64,000 nucleotides of DNA from Bacteroidales bacterium MB20-C3-3 (GTDB taxonomy: Bacteria; Bacteroidota; Bacteroidia; Bacteroidales; UBA932). The notes below the pieces were generated by a model. It was given only the letters and a program-made list of their open reading frames with translations, did no database searches and was not told where the DNA came from. The position numbers were made by a program, and so were the translations under genes. Location of the stretch: positions 2,315,875 to 2,379,874 of the forward strand of contig CP141202.1 of the NCBI GenBank assembly GCA_035609245.1, in the 5' to 3' direction. Positions 19,426 to 28,157 of this stretch are shown one piece after another (the stretch's first letter is position 1; each line of letters begins with the position of its first letter).

Positions 19426-20339
19426 AGTCTCAATAAATAGCTGGCGTGAAATGATAGTATTGATTGGTCGTAAGAGCCATAATATGAATATCTGCAACTA
19501 ATACCAATTTTTTCAATAAAGAGATATCCTAAACCAAACATAAGACCAAATCCATTGAACCCTCCTAATGTTTGACTTAACCCCATTTCAGTCATGATTC
19601 CGGAAAAGGGGGTGTATGTTGCAGAAAGACGAAGATTATAGAATACTTTATTTACAATATTGTTATTAGATGTTTGTTGATATCTCACATTAAACCGGCT
19701 TATTCCAGCGGCTGATGATATATATATCTTACGACTTAAATGATAATTTGCTAAAAACTCAAGGGAGATGCCTGAATTTTTCACATGAGAATCGTTATTA
19801 TATGCTACAACCCCATATCCTGCTCCAATCCCTATTTCCCACAATGCTTTCTTTTTCACCGCTGGATTTTTTATGTTTTTAGTAAGGTTATTATGTACTA
19901 ATTTAGAATTACTATCCGTTAAAGGTTTAGTGTTTAGTTCATGTAAATTCCTAGTGATTGTTTTAATATTGTATAGGAAATTTAAATCATCAATAATACC
20001 ATTTTTTTTGAATTTTAATAAAATTAAGCCTTCAGATTCCGCAGCAGAGAACTTTAACCTTGATGAATTATAGAGGCTGTCAAATGCTAAGACCTTAAAT
20101 GGCATTTTCTTCCATATATTCATAAGTTTTTGCTTTGTATAATCGTCAAATATTTGATCAGGAAATATAGGATTATCGCCTGTGTTGAACGCCTTGTTTA
20201 ACTCATTGGTAACAATGGTCAAATTTGCTTTTTTAATAAATAAATTTAAATCTGAAGATATTGTACTATGTTGAGAGTAGACAGTAGAATGATATCCAAT
20301 CAACAATAAAAACACAATTGAATATTTGAGTTGATGCAT
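19422..20339 (-). CDS. Secreted protein with C-terminal outer-membrane barrel-like domain, function unknown
   Basis: 305 residues. The signal peptide is MHQLKYSIVFLLLIGYHST with cleavage near VYSQ. The region at about 25-150 is alpha/beta, lysine-rich and not recognised. From about 160 the sequence alternates aromatic and polar strands (IGIGAGYGVVAYN, LSRKIYISSAAGISRF, VFYNLRLSATYTPF, GFGLMFGLGYLF) and ends FHASYLLRL, as in an eight-stranded outer-membrane barrel. It is the first gene of a two-gene minus-strand unit with the LRR lipoprotein (4-bp overlap). It could anchor or display that protein; this is inferred from coupling only. Confidence 0.6.
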   Translation of the reverse strand: MHQLKYSIVFLLLIGYHSTVYSQHSTISSDLNLFIKKANLTIVTNELNKAFNTGDNPIFPDQIFDDYTKQKLMNIWKKMPFKVLAFDSLYNSSRLKFSAAESEGLILLKFKKNGIIDDLNFLYNIKTITRNLHELNTKPLTDSNSKLVHNNLTKNIKNPAVKKKALWEIGIGAGYGVVAYNNDSHVKNSGISLEFLANYHLSRKIYISSAAGISRFNVRYQQTSNNNIVNKVFYNLRLSATYTPFSGIMTEMGLSQTLGGFNGFGLMFGLGYLFIEKIGISCRYSYYGSYDQSILSFHASYLLRL

Positions 20340-20396
20340 GAATAGAATAACATAAATTCACAACTGCAATATAATAATTGTAATAATTAAAAATGC

Positions 20397-20404
20397 TATT
20401 TTTG
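20397..20404 (+). promoter_or_regulatory. -7 box upstream of the regulator-kinase pair
   Basis: TATTTTTG (TAnnTTTG), 21 bp before ATG 20425, in an AT-rich divergent intergenic region. No -33 TTTG was found at 19-21 bp. Confidence 0.45.
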
Positions 20405-20424
20405 TTTAAAAATTTGTAATAACT

Positions 20425-21003
20425 ATGTGTATTAACGCTAAGTACCCTGAAATTAATGAACTAATCAGGATTGTTGAACAGCGTTACGGGGCAAAAATCA
20501 AGACAACGGTTGATTTTAACTGTCTCTCTGCAGAAATCTCCTTTGCTACAAAAAGAGTTATTAGTTCTTCAACTCTAAAAAGGATATGGGGATATGTTGA
20601 TTACAACTTTACGCCAAGGGAGACAACACTTGATGTGCTTACAAAATATGTTGGGTTTTCTGACTATGTTAATTTTACAGAGACCATTAAAAAGAGAGGG
20701 TGTAATACATCAATGTTTATAACTGAATGTAAACTTGATTCTTTGTCTATAAATTTTGATGCCAAGATTAAAATTACATGGTTTCCCAATAGATTGGTAA
20801 TTTTTAGAAATATTGGGAATAACTCTTTTATCGTTGATAAATCTGTAAATTCCAAACTTCAGGAAGGAGATATCTGTGAAATAGATGCTTTTACAAAGGG
20901 GCACCCGCTGTTTATCTCTAACATTAAAAGAGGTGAAAGTGATTTAATGGGATTTATTGCTGGAAGAGAGAAGGGGCTGGAAGAGGTTAGTATCATAAGA
21001 TAA
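20425..21003 (+). CDS. Small protein with putative helical DNA-binding-like N-domain, kinase partner
   Basis: 192 residues, no signal peptide, so cytoplasmic. The first about 85 residues resemble an uncharacterised Bacteroidota N-terminal module with the pattern S.STLKRIWGYV followed by TLDVLTKYVGFSDYVNF. I recall this module in many hypothetical proteins, and its helices look HTH-like, but no function is established. Residues about 100-192 form a small beta-rich domain (ITWFPNRLVIFRN, LQEGDICEIDAF). The stop is 3 bp before the kinase ATG, so the two genes are almost certainly co-expressed. It could be a kinase substrate, a regulator or both. Confidence 0.55.
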   Translation: MCINAKYPEINELIRIVEQRYGAKIKTTVDFNCLSAEISFATKRVISSSTLKRIWGYVDYNFTPRETTLDVLTKYVGFSDYVNFTETIKKRGCNTSMFITECKLDSLSINFDAKIKITWFPNRLVIFRNIGNNSFIVDKSVNSKLQEGDICEIDAFTKGHPLFISNIKRGESDLMGFIAGREKGLEEVSIIR

Positions 21004-21006
21004 TTT

Positions 21007-22440
21007 ATGGATGAAAATTCTGTTTCCGGATTTATTGATTATCATCAAGGGGTTAGCAAATCCTTCTCTCAAAAGGATTGTTACAAACTAGTAAAGCTCT
21101 TAAACAAAGGGGCAGGCTACTCATGTATTTCACTTTGCCGTAGAAACGGAAAGCTTTTTGCAGCCAAATCCATTAAGCCTGAATTTAAAAATAATCCAAT
21201 TTACGCTTCGCTATTGGAAAAAGAGTATGATATAACCTTCTCTCTTGATCACCCCAATATCTGTAAAACTTATGATTACACTTTTATTGAAGAGCTAGGT
21301 GTTTCAATCATAATGGAGTATGTAGACGGCCTTACGCTCAGAGATTGGTATGAGAGTGACAGTATTGATGAAAAATTTTTATTCAAATTCCTCTCAGAGA
21401 TATGCAGTGCAATGGAATACTGTCATAAAAGACAGATAATTCATAGAGATATTAAACCTGAAAATATAATTATTACCAATAATGGTAATAATGTTAAACT
21501 TATTGACTTTGGCTTCTCTGATTCGGATTCATTTGAATTATTAAAAAATCCTGCAGGGACAAAATACTACGCCTCTCCAGAACAGCTGAGAGGAGAGATA
21601 TTGGATCAAAGATCTGACATATATTCACTTGGGATAACATTATCATCCATTACTTCACAAAAGAGATATCATGCTGTTTTTAGAAAGGTTATCAAGGGAT
21701 GTGTCTCTCCTGATAAAGAGAGAAGATTTTCAAGTGTGACGCAGATCTCTTCCATCATTGAAAGCTATAATAAGACCCGTAGACACGGCAATAATATTAT
21801 CGCATCTACTTTACAAACCATTCTCGTTATTATTTCCATTGTTGTTTTTTATATTTTCTACAGTAACCTCACGCACAATAACAAAGAGAGCTCCTTTCCA
21901 GAAAATGCGATTATTACCAGAAAAGATTCAATTGCAGGTATTTCGAATACTATATCAGAAAATAATCTTAAAGAGTTTAATCTGAAAGGAAGCCATTCGG
22001 TTTCAGAATTAAGTGTGGCGGAAACCTATTTTGAGTGCTACAAAAAAATTGATGAGTATCTTAATAAATTTTCAGAAACTTTAAGAGAAAGGTATGATGT
22101 AAATATAGAGGAGAAGATTCCAAATTTCTCAAGGGATAGTATAAAAGCTTCAGAAGAGATGAATATTATCATAAAGAGGTTATACAGCATATTCCCCTCA
22201 GGAGCTGGTAATAGTTTTTCCGAATATATTGAGAGAAGCAGCTCATGGGCCGCACTGGCTTTGAATAAGACAATTAATAGTTTCAGAGCCGATTATTATA
22301 CCGCTTTTGCAAATAAAATATCCGATAGCTATAATAAGTCGGAAGAAATAAATCAATTTTCATCACCCCATGATTGGTACAATTATAAATATCCTTCAGT
22401 GGCCAAGTATAATCTGGAACAGATTATGTTTCACTTCTGA
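21007..22440 (+). CDS. Transmembrane Hanks-type Ser/Thr protein kinase
   Basis: 477 residues. The kinase domain (about 27-260) has all the catalytic landmarks: a glycine-loop-like LNKGAGYS (32-39), Lys54 in AAK, Glu71/Glu73 in helix C, HRDIKPEN (146-153), DFG (167-169), and the activation-segment end GTKYYASPEQLRG. It should therefore be active. A single membrane helix follows (about 275-297, LVIISIVVFYIFY), with about 180 residues predicted outside the membrane. That part is helical, contains no PASTA or other repeat I know, and is unrecognised. Topology is cytoplasmic kinase plus extracytoplasmic sensor. It is coupled to the 192-residue protein upstream. Confidence 0.88.
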   Translation: MDENSVSGFIDYHQGVSKSFSQKDCYKLVKLLNKGAGYSCISLCRRNGKLFAAKSIKPEFKNNPIYASLLEKEYDITFSLDHPNICKTYDYTFIEELGVSIIMEYVDGLTLRDWYESDSIDEKFLFKFLSEICSAMEYCHKRQIIHRDIKPENIIITNNGNNVKLIDFGFSDSDSFELLKNPAGTKYYASPEQLRGEILDQRSDIYSLGITLSSITSQKRYHAVFRKVIKGCVSPDKERRFSSVTQISSIIESYNKTRRHGNNIIASTLQTILVIISIVVFYIFYSNLTHNNKESSFPENAIITRKDSIAGISNTISENNLKEFNLKGSHSVSELSVAETYFECYKKIDEYLNKFSETLRERYDVNIEEKIPNFSRDSIKASEEMNIIIKRLYSIFPSGAGNSFSEYIERSSSWAALALNKTINSFRADYYTAFANKISDSYNKSEEINQFSSPHDWYNYKYPSVAKYNLEQIMFHF

Positions 22441-22471
22441 ACCTGATTGAACCTTTGTTTTCGCACAATTG
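22420..22471 (+). repeat. 52-bp direct repeat, copy 1
   Basis: Spans the end of the kinase gene and the following intergenic bases (from CAGATTATGTTTCAC to ACAATTG). It matches 25125-25176 at 47 of 52 positions by direct comparison. The two copies enclose the EF-hand/LRR gene and the Cys-rich membrane gene. Confidence 0.8.
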
Positions 22472-22565
22472 CAAAAGTAGTTATTAATTTTTGCTTAAAT
22501 TTCGTAATTCCTGGATTATACCATTACAATATTTACTGAAGATAAATAAGTAAACTAAATACCAG

Positions 22566-24410
22566 ATGAAAAAGTCATTACTAATTTTATTAGTCTTGAT
22601 AGGCTTTGGACTAAGTGCGGGTGCACAGGATGCTATAACTATCCCTGAAGGTGCGCAGATACAATCATTGCGCAATGATGGGAAATCGGAATTGTATATA
22701 CGGGGCTGTGATGACGGATTGAGACTGGACGATATGAATAACTTGTATGGTGATTATTGGCGTTTCTATTTAGTCGGTACGGTTAGCAGCCTCTTGGATG
22801 TCACAGTAAAACCTTATGCTACGACGCAAAAAATAGCACTGAGAAAAGGCTGTGGGTATGTAGCACGCTACAATAATGGTGGCGGTGATATTTTTGTCCG
22901 CATTTACATTACAGAAATGGTGGTCAATAAGTCAGATGAAATTATCGGGGCAACTATTCTTTATCAAACAGGTTATCTAAGCCGAGATGAGATAGAGCGG
23001 GCAAGAGTGGAAAGAGAGGAGAGGGAAGCCTCCAAGATATTTTGGAACGGTGATGCAGTACCCTACCCCTTATTGCGTAAAACATTACTTGCTAAGTTTG
23101 ACTCCGATAATGACGGTAAGATAAGCCGATTGGAGGCATCTAAAGAGACCTCTCTTGTAATTAACACAAAGGAGTATATGAGGATTGATCAAACCGGAAT
23201 CGGCAATTTAACGGGATTAACCTCACTTATATTTAATAAAGCGAATATATACGGAGAGATTATCCTAGCTTTACCCAATCTGCGGCGGTTTACTATAGTT
23301 GATAATGAACACGGAGTAAAGAGCATTGATTTATCAGGCTGCGTAAATCTGGATACCGTAACAATCTCTAAACTATCTATAGATAATATAAACCTGAGAA
23401 ATTGCAAGAAACTGAGACATTTGGAATTTACCTCACAATATTATAGTTATATTAACGAGCAATTGAATATATCCGGCTGCACAGCTTTAGAGGAAATTAT
23501 CAGCTACTTTTGTGTGCGAGGTAAGGTGTTGAATGCTTCGGGATGTACATCTCTAACAAGTTTCTACACTATGGAGTTTAATGAAATAAATCTATCCGGT
23601 TGCAGTAATTTGGAAAGATTCTTTTGGGATAAAGTTGGTACAGATGGATATACGCTGTCAAAAATCAATCTTGACAGGTGCTTTAAATTGGAAAGTATAC
23701 ACTTGCGCAATAGTAAAGTCAATGAACTAAAATTATCTGATTGTAAGGAATTAAGCTCTTTTGAACTGGACTCTTCCGCTGTAAAAAATTTAGACTTGTC
23801 TGATATGAAGCATCTATATCAGTTATCATGCTACAATGGGGATTTAAAAACACTAAATGTTTCCGGCTGTGACAGCCTTAGGTTTATATTCTGTAACGAT
23901 AATAAAATCGAATCCATTAATCTTACAAATTGCCGTAATCTTACAGAGTTATTTTGTCACAGAAATAACTTAAGGGCATTAGATGTATCCGATTGCGATT
24001 CGCTGAAAATTTTATGTTGTTACAGAAATCCACAATTAACAGCTCTTGATGTTACTCATAACCTAAAATTGGAATGGATTCAGTGCTCCAATACAGCTAT
24101 ACAAGAATTGGATATAAGTAGATCGGAAACAACCGAGTGGGCAGATAGCGAATGGGGAGAACCAATTAAGGTTCCTGGAGCCCTGCAAGGCTTTAAAACA
24201 TTGTGGATAAATGAGAATCAGAAAGTGGAATTTTATGAGTATGAGGACAGTGTGTACAAATCAGTATTCAAACCTATGAAAGATAAAAATTTTGATAGAA
24301 CCAAGTTACTTGTAAAAAGATGGGATGAATCAAGACAAGAGTATGTAAACGAATCTTCTCAGAAAGATTTTAAAGCCAACTTGGAATTTAAAATCAAAGT
24401 ACGCAATTAA
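22566..24410 (+). CDS. Secreted leucine-rich-repeat protein with EF-hand-like calcium loop
   Basis: 614 residues. A signal peptide (MKKSLLILLVLIGFGLSAGA) is followed by an unrecognised beta-rich region (about 21-150). Next comes a canonical 12-residue EF-hand loop DSDNDGKISRLE (residues 179-190, ligands at positions 1, 3, 5 and 12), then about fifteen irregular LRRs (about 215-560). The LRRs have a strong LxLSGCxxLxx pattern, similar to cysteine-containing LRRs of Bacteroidota surface proteins. The C-terminus is a short unrecognised tail. It is probably secreted or surface-exposed and may need calcium. It is the first gene between the two 52-bp repeats, followed after 21 bp by a membrane protein gene. 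Confidence 0.75.
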   Translation: MKKSLLILLVLIGFGLSAGAQDAITIPEGAQIQSLRNDGKSELYIRGCDDGLRLDDMNNLYGDYWRFYLVGTVSSLLDVTVKPYATTQKIALRKGCGYVARYNNGGGDIFVRIYITEMVVNKSDEIIGATILYQTGYLSRDEIERARVEREEREASKIFWNGDAVPYPLLRKTLLAKFDSDNDGKISRLEASKETSLVINTKEYMRIDQTGIGNLTGLTSLIFNKANIYGEIILALPNLRRFTIVDNEHGVKSIDLSGCVNLDTVTISKLSIDNINLRNCKKLRHLEFTSQYYSYINEQLNISGCTALEEIISYFCVRGKVLNASGCTSLTSFYTMEFNEINLSGCSNLERFFWDKVGTDGYTLSKINLDRCFKLESIHLRNSKVNELKLSDCKELSSFELDSSAVKNLDLSDMKHLYQLSCYNGDLKTLNVSGCDSLRFIFCNDNKIESINLTNCRNLTELFCHRNNLRALDVSDCDSLKILCCYRNPQLTALDVTHNLKLEWIQCSNTAIQELDISRSETTEWADSEWGEPIKVPGALQGFKTLWINENQKVEFYEYEDSVYKSVFKPMKDKNFDRTKLLVKRWDESRQEYVNESSQKDFKANLEFKIKVRN

Positions 24411-24431
24411 ACCCATTTAAAATCTTTGATT

Positions 24432-24923
24432 ATGAATAGTAGCGAATTTATTTGCAAAATGTGCTCACAATCAAAATTATCTAAAGATGGTTTACGGGCA
24501 TACTGCAAAAAAACAGGCAAGGGAGTCTCTTCCATGTCGGTTTGTGAGTGGTTTGCCCCTTATGAGACTTTAGAGAATATAGTTTTGCCTGTAAATAAAT
24601 ATCCAAACCTTACACTCTTCACCTTTAACGGATGCGGGGTGGGTTTTTCCGGAAAGTTTAACAGATCCGGTTATGCATATGATACCGTAAGGTATGTAAA
24701 GGTGTTATTTTTGCCTGTTATCCCTATTGATGCATACAGGGTATATAACCTTGGGCTCAGCAATAACTCTCCGGTTATAAGGGAGTTTATTGTAATAGAT
24801 AAGATACCTCTAAAATTCTTATATATCCGCAAAACACTGACAATAACAATCAGTATTGTCGTTATTATTCTTTTATTGTGGGCTCTCTTAACATTTATGA
24901 TCACAAGAGGAACCCTAAATTGA
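24432..24923 (+). CDS. Cys-rich (zinc-ribbon-like) membrane protein, function unknown
   Basis: 163 residues from ATG 24432; the frame has a TTG two codons earlier. The N-terminal about 40 residues hold four cysteines (CKMC near 8-11, a single Cys near 25 and another near 38) that could bind zinc. They are followed by FTFNGCGVGFSGKFN and VKVLFLPVIPIDAYRVY, a module I associate with small uncharacterised proteins that carry an NGCG...PIIPLGSYRV pattern. One membrane helix lies near 133-157 with a short tail. Its place right after the EF-hand/LRR gene suggests a common transcript. No function is assigned. Confidence 0.55.
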   Translation: MNSSEFICKMCSQSKLSKDGLRAYCKKTGKGVSSMSVCEWFAPYETLENIVLPVNKYPNLTLFTFNGCGVGFSGKFNRSGYAYDTVRYVKVLFLPVIPIDAYRVYNLGLSNNSPVIREFIVIDKIPLKFLYIRKTLTITISIVVIILLLWALLTFMITRGTLN

Positions 24924-25228
24924 ATTGACCGTAATTTAACTTTTTTGAATGGGAAGGTTCTATAGTTGTATTTAAACTCTACTTAATTGAGGGTTGTATA
25001 CTGGGTGCCATGCTTACGCGTGATATATCAATTTTGTATTAACATTAGAAAAATTAATTACGAATTAAGAAATGTATTCATTACTATCTTACTTCGTATA
25101 AGAGCACTCCTTATGTCTGATATTCAGATTATGTTTCACAACTGAACCTGAATGAACCTTTGTTTTCTTACAATTGATAAAGTTGATATATAACTTTACT
25201 TCACTCTCATATTACTAGAGTCTATTGT
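24924..25228. other. AT-rich intergenic interval holding the second 52-bp repeat
   Basis: 305 bp without a gene. The right part contains repeat copy 2 (25125-25176). The left part (24924-25124) shows nothing I can name. The frame leading into the repeat reads QIMFHN and a stop, a counterpart of the kinase C-terminal QIMFHF. I found no further kinase similarity upstream of that. Confidence 0.6.
25125..25176 (+). repeat. 52-bp direct repeat, copy 2
   Basis: 47 of 52 bases match copy 1 at 22420-22471. It lies 52 bp upstream of the next lipoprotein gene and includes a copy of the last codons of the kinase gene. Confidence 0.8.
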
Positions 25229-25573
25229 ATGAAAAGCCTCAAATTCCGTGTTAATTCAAATTATCGATTAGTAATCGTCTTTTTTTTCACACTCTTTATG
25301 CCACTTTTTTATGGTTGTGCTGTTGGCAAAAGAACGACTGAAGTAATGAATGCCTGGAACGGGAGAAACATCTCTGAAGTAATCCAATCCTGGGGACCGG
25401 AAACAAGAACCTCCTCCGATGGTAAAGGAGGTATCATATACACATGGATAACAACATGGAGTAAGATTGCTTATGTTGATACAGGTGGAACTTATCAACC
25501 TCCAAGAAATTTAAGTTGCCGTCAAAGTTTCTATGTAAATAGAAATGGGATAATTTATTCTTGGCAATGGTAA
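25229..25573 (+). CDS. Small lipoprotein
   Basis: 114 residues. An extended N-region and a hydrophobic stretch lead to LFYGC, giving a lipidated Cys30. The mature part (about 84 residues) has WNGRNISEVIQSWGPETRTSSDGKGG and a YTWITTWSK strand, reminiscent of short SmpA/BamE-like lipoproteins in which a helix is followed by a WG-P turn and strands. This resemblance is by eye only. It is the first gene after repeat copy 2, and the TPR gene follows 51 bp later. Confidence 0.55.
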   Translation: MKSLKFRVNSNYRLVIVFFFTLFMPLFYGCAVGKRTTEVMNAWNGRNISEVIQSWGPETRTSSDGKGGIIYTWITTWSKIAYVDTGGTYQPPRNLSCRQSFYVNRNGIIYSWQW

Positions 25574-25624
25574 GGTAACTGTCGGTAGAGATTATAATTT
25601 GAACAGAATCAATTTTTACGAGTT

Positions 25625-26767
25625 ATGAATTTTTTTAAGATCTTAAGAGTATCTCTCTTTTTGTTAGTTTGTATTGTACTTCAAATAGAATATATTCAGG
25701 TGATTGCACAAAATAATGTTTTAATAAATCAATTAGAAGAGAGAAATAAAAATGAACCCTCAAATCTTGATATAATTATTCAGCTTGCCAAATTGTATTA
25801 TGATATTGACGGAATGATGCATAATGTTATTTTTTATGCTGATAAGGGTCTAAAAATTGATCCGGGTAACAATATTCTTTATGATCTGAAAATAAAAGGA
25901 TTAATGAATATTGAGGAGAATAACAAAGCAATTTCGTTTATAAATTCAAACATAAGAAGAAAGGGTACTCCTTCTAGTTTAGATATTTTGAGGAGAGGTC
26001 AGTGCAAATTTAATTTAGGAAATAAAACAATGGCTCTTGAGGATTTTCAGTATGCTTATTCTCTTGATCCGAAAAATACTGAAATCCAATTTGCACTTGG
26101 GTATACTAAAGCAATTATAGCGGACGATAAAAACTTCTCTAATAAATACATTGATATGGCTCTAGAGAAGATTAAGAGTGGTGATAGCACTCTCTTTTTT
26201 AACAAGAATAATCTGGCAGATATCTATTACCGAAAAGCATTAAATTTAGAGAGAGAGGGTAACAAAGATGTTGCTGTAAAGTATATTGAAAAATCACTTG
26301 AACTTAATCCTTATAATCCCGATTCAAATATTTGGAATGGACGGCGAGATTTATTAGCCCACAGGTATCAATCGGCTATATATTATTTTGAAAATGCCAT
26401 ATCTGAACAAAACAGAGCATATAAGAGGTCGGATATTATGGGTTATATTGCTCTGTGTAAGTACTATATTGCGATATACAGACAAGATAGGTCATACAGA
26501 TTATCAAAGGATGAGGCTTACTCTGCATTGATGAGTGCAGTGAATTCCGGTAATAGGTTTGGCGCCGTCTATCTTTTTTTAGGAAGGTTGATTTATGAAA
26601 AGGGAGGTGTTAAAGAAGCAGCAGATTTTTTTGCCAAAGCTATTGACAATGAATATAATGAACACGAGCAAAGCAAAGAGGCGGTTGATGGATGGTCTTT
26701 TCACACATTTATATCATATTATTATAGTGATGCACTGAATTATTTGGAATATAATGAAGAGAAATAG
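25625..26767 (+). CDS. Exported tetratricopeptide-repeat protein
   Basis: 380 residues. A signal peptide (about 1-29, cleaved near VIAQN) is followed by TPR-like helical pairs over most of the length, for example LRRGQCKFNLGNKTMALEDF and IEKSLELNPYNPDSNIWNG. No catalytic motif is seen. It is probably a periplasmic or surface scaffold for the neighbouring repeat proteins. It precedes the WG-repeat gene with a 45-bp gap made of a tandem duplication. Confidence 0.7.
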   Translation: MNFFKILRVSLFLLVCIVLQIEYIQVIAQNNVLINQLEERNKNEPSNLDIIIQLAKLYYDIDGMMHNVIFYADKGLKIDPGNNILYDLKIKGLMNIEENNKAISFINSNIRRKGTPSSLDILRRGQCKFNLGNKTMALEDFQYAYSLDPKNTEIQFALGYTKAIIADDKNFSNKYIDMALEKIKSGDSTLFFNKNNLADIYYRKALNLEREGNKDVAVKYIEKSLELNPYNPDSNIWNGRRDLLAHRYQSAIYYFENAISEQNRAYKRSDIMGYIALCKYYIAIYRQDRSYRLSKDEAYSALMSAVNSGNRFGAVYLFLGRLIYEKGGVKEAADFFAKAIDNEYNEHEQSKEAVDGWSFHTFISYYYSDALNYLEYNEEK

Positions 26768-26770
26768 ATT

Positions 26771-26808
26771 AAACATTTAATAAAATTATAAACATTTAAT
26801 AAAATTAT
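26771..26808 (+). repeat. 19-bp tandem duplication in front of the WG-repeat gene
   Basis: AAACATTTAATAAAATTAT is present twice in direct succession (26771-26789 and 26790-26808), followed by AAACAT that includes the next start codon. It fills nearly the whole intergenic gap and places the same A/T-rich leader in front of the ATG twice. Confidence 0.85.
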
Positions 26809-26812
26809 AAAC

Positions 26813-28129
26813 ATGCATAAGGATATTATCAATTGCTTACTATCTGTAATTGTTGTTACATTTTGCACATTGGAGTTGACTTCGCAAAACAGAAGCTGGG
26901 ATTACAAAGGAGACTGGTCATGTATAAAGATAACTGAACCCTATGTTTATGTCAGAGTTGTTAGAGTGGGACCAGAAGAGGCAGGTCTCTACGGTGTTGA
27001 AAGGGCAAACGGAGAGGTTCTTATTGAACCGAAATATGACTACATCGCTTATTTTGATCCTAATGGATTGTCTGTAGTGCAAAAACAAAATAAGTTTGGT
27101 TATGTAAACTGGTTAGGAGATGAGATAACCAGAATTGATTATGACAGACCAAGATGGTGGGCTGATGATTGGAGATTTGTTAAAAACAGATCAGTCGTAC
27201 GAAGAGGAAATAAATTTGGCTACATAGACAAAAACGGTAAAGAGGTTATTCCATTAAAATATACATTTGCAATTCCATTCAATAACTATGGAACTTCAGT
27301 TGTCTATACCGGAGATGCTGAAGTAGACCATAGCTTTGACGGGAGACCCAAGAGTTGGGAGAATTTGAAAGCAGGCGTAATCGATACTTCTGGGAACTAT
27401 ATTATAAGACCTGACCAATATGTAAGTATCTGGAAAGGGATTAATGATCATTGGGTTTGTTATAATCCGGATAAAAAGATAAGCTTTCTGAACCAGCAAG
27501 GGAAATTACTCCTCGCCTCAGATTTCAGCAATGCAGAAATTGTCTCTCACAGATACTATCTTGTGTCAAAAATAATCGGGCATAAGTATAGTAATTATGG
27601 GGTTATTAATAAGGATTTTTCAGTGATTATTCCGCCAAGTTATGATATGATACATCCATACGAATTCTCTGATGGAAAAATCATTTATATGTCAAGAATT
27701 AAATTCTCAGATAAGTATGTAATCTATTTTATTAACGAGAATGGCAGTTTACTTACATCCAAAAAGTATTTTTTTAAAAATATGGCAGGAGGATTTATAA
27801 ACAGTATTTATGATGGTATGTGGGGTAACAGGATGCAGGTAGTAGTGGATGAAGATGATAAATGCGGATATATAGACATAAATGGATTTGAAACTATACC
27901 TTGTCAATATGATGCAGCAGAAAATTTTAGCAGATACAGCGGCTTAGCAGTTGTTTCAGATAAGTCAAAAAAATTTGGAGCAATTAATAAAGAGGGAAAA
28001 CTAATAATTCCATTTAAATATGATAGGATATACAATGTGTGGAGAGATGGGGATAATTTACAGGTAGTGAGCTATATAGATGGGAACCCTGTGTCGGTTT
28101 ATCTTGATTGTAACGGAAACGAACTATAG
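26813..28129 (+). CDS. WG-repeat protein, exported
   Basis: 438 residues. A signal peptide (about 1-25, cleaved near LTSQN) is followed by about eight WG-type repeats, each with a core such as NKFGYVNWLGDEI, NKFGYIDKNGKEVIPLKY, CGYIDINGFETIPCQYD and KKFGAINKEGKLIIPFKY. These repeats form beta-rich solenoids or propellers of unknown binding function. There is no enzyme motif. It sits between the TPR gene and the Fib_succ_major gene in one plus-strand run. Confidence 0.8.
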   Translation: MHKDIINCLLSVIVVTFCTLELTSQNRSWDYKGDWSCIKITEPYVYVRVVRVGPEEAGLYGVERANGEVLIEPKYDYIAYFDPNGLSVVQKQNKFGYVNWLGDEITRIDYDRPRWWADDWRFVKNRSVVRRGNKFGYIDKNGKEVIPLKYTFAIPFNNYGTSVVYTGDAEVDHSFDGRPKSWENLKAGVIDTSGNYIIRPDQYVSIWKGINDHWVCYNPDKKISFLNQQGKLLLASDFSNAEIVSHRYYLVSKIIGHKYSNYGVINKDFSVIIPPSYDMIHPYEFSDGKIIYMSRIKFSDKYVIYFINENGSLLTSKKYFFKNMAGGFINSIYDGMWGNRMQVVVDEDDKCGYIDINGFETIPCQYDAAENFSRYSGLAVVSDKSKKFGAINKEGKLIIPFKYDRIYNVWRDGDNLQVVSYIDGNPVSVYLDCNGNEL

Positions 28130-28157
28130 ATTTTAAGACAATTTACTTACATTATTT

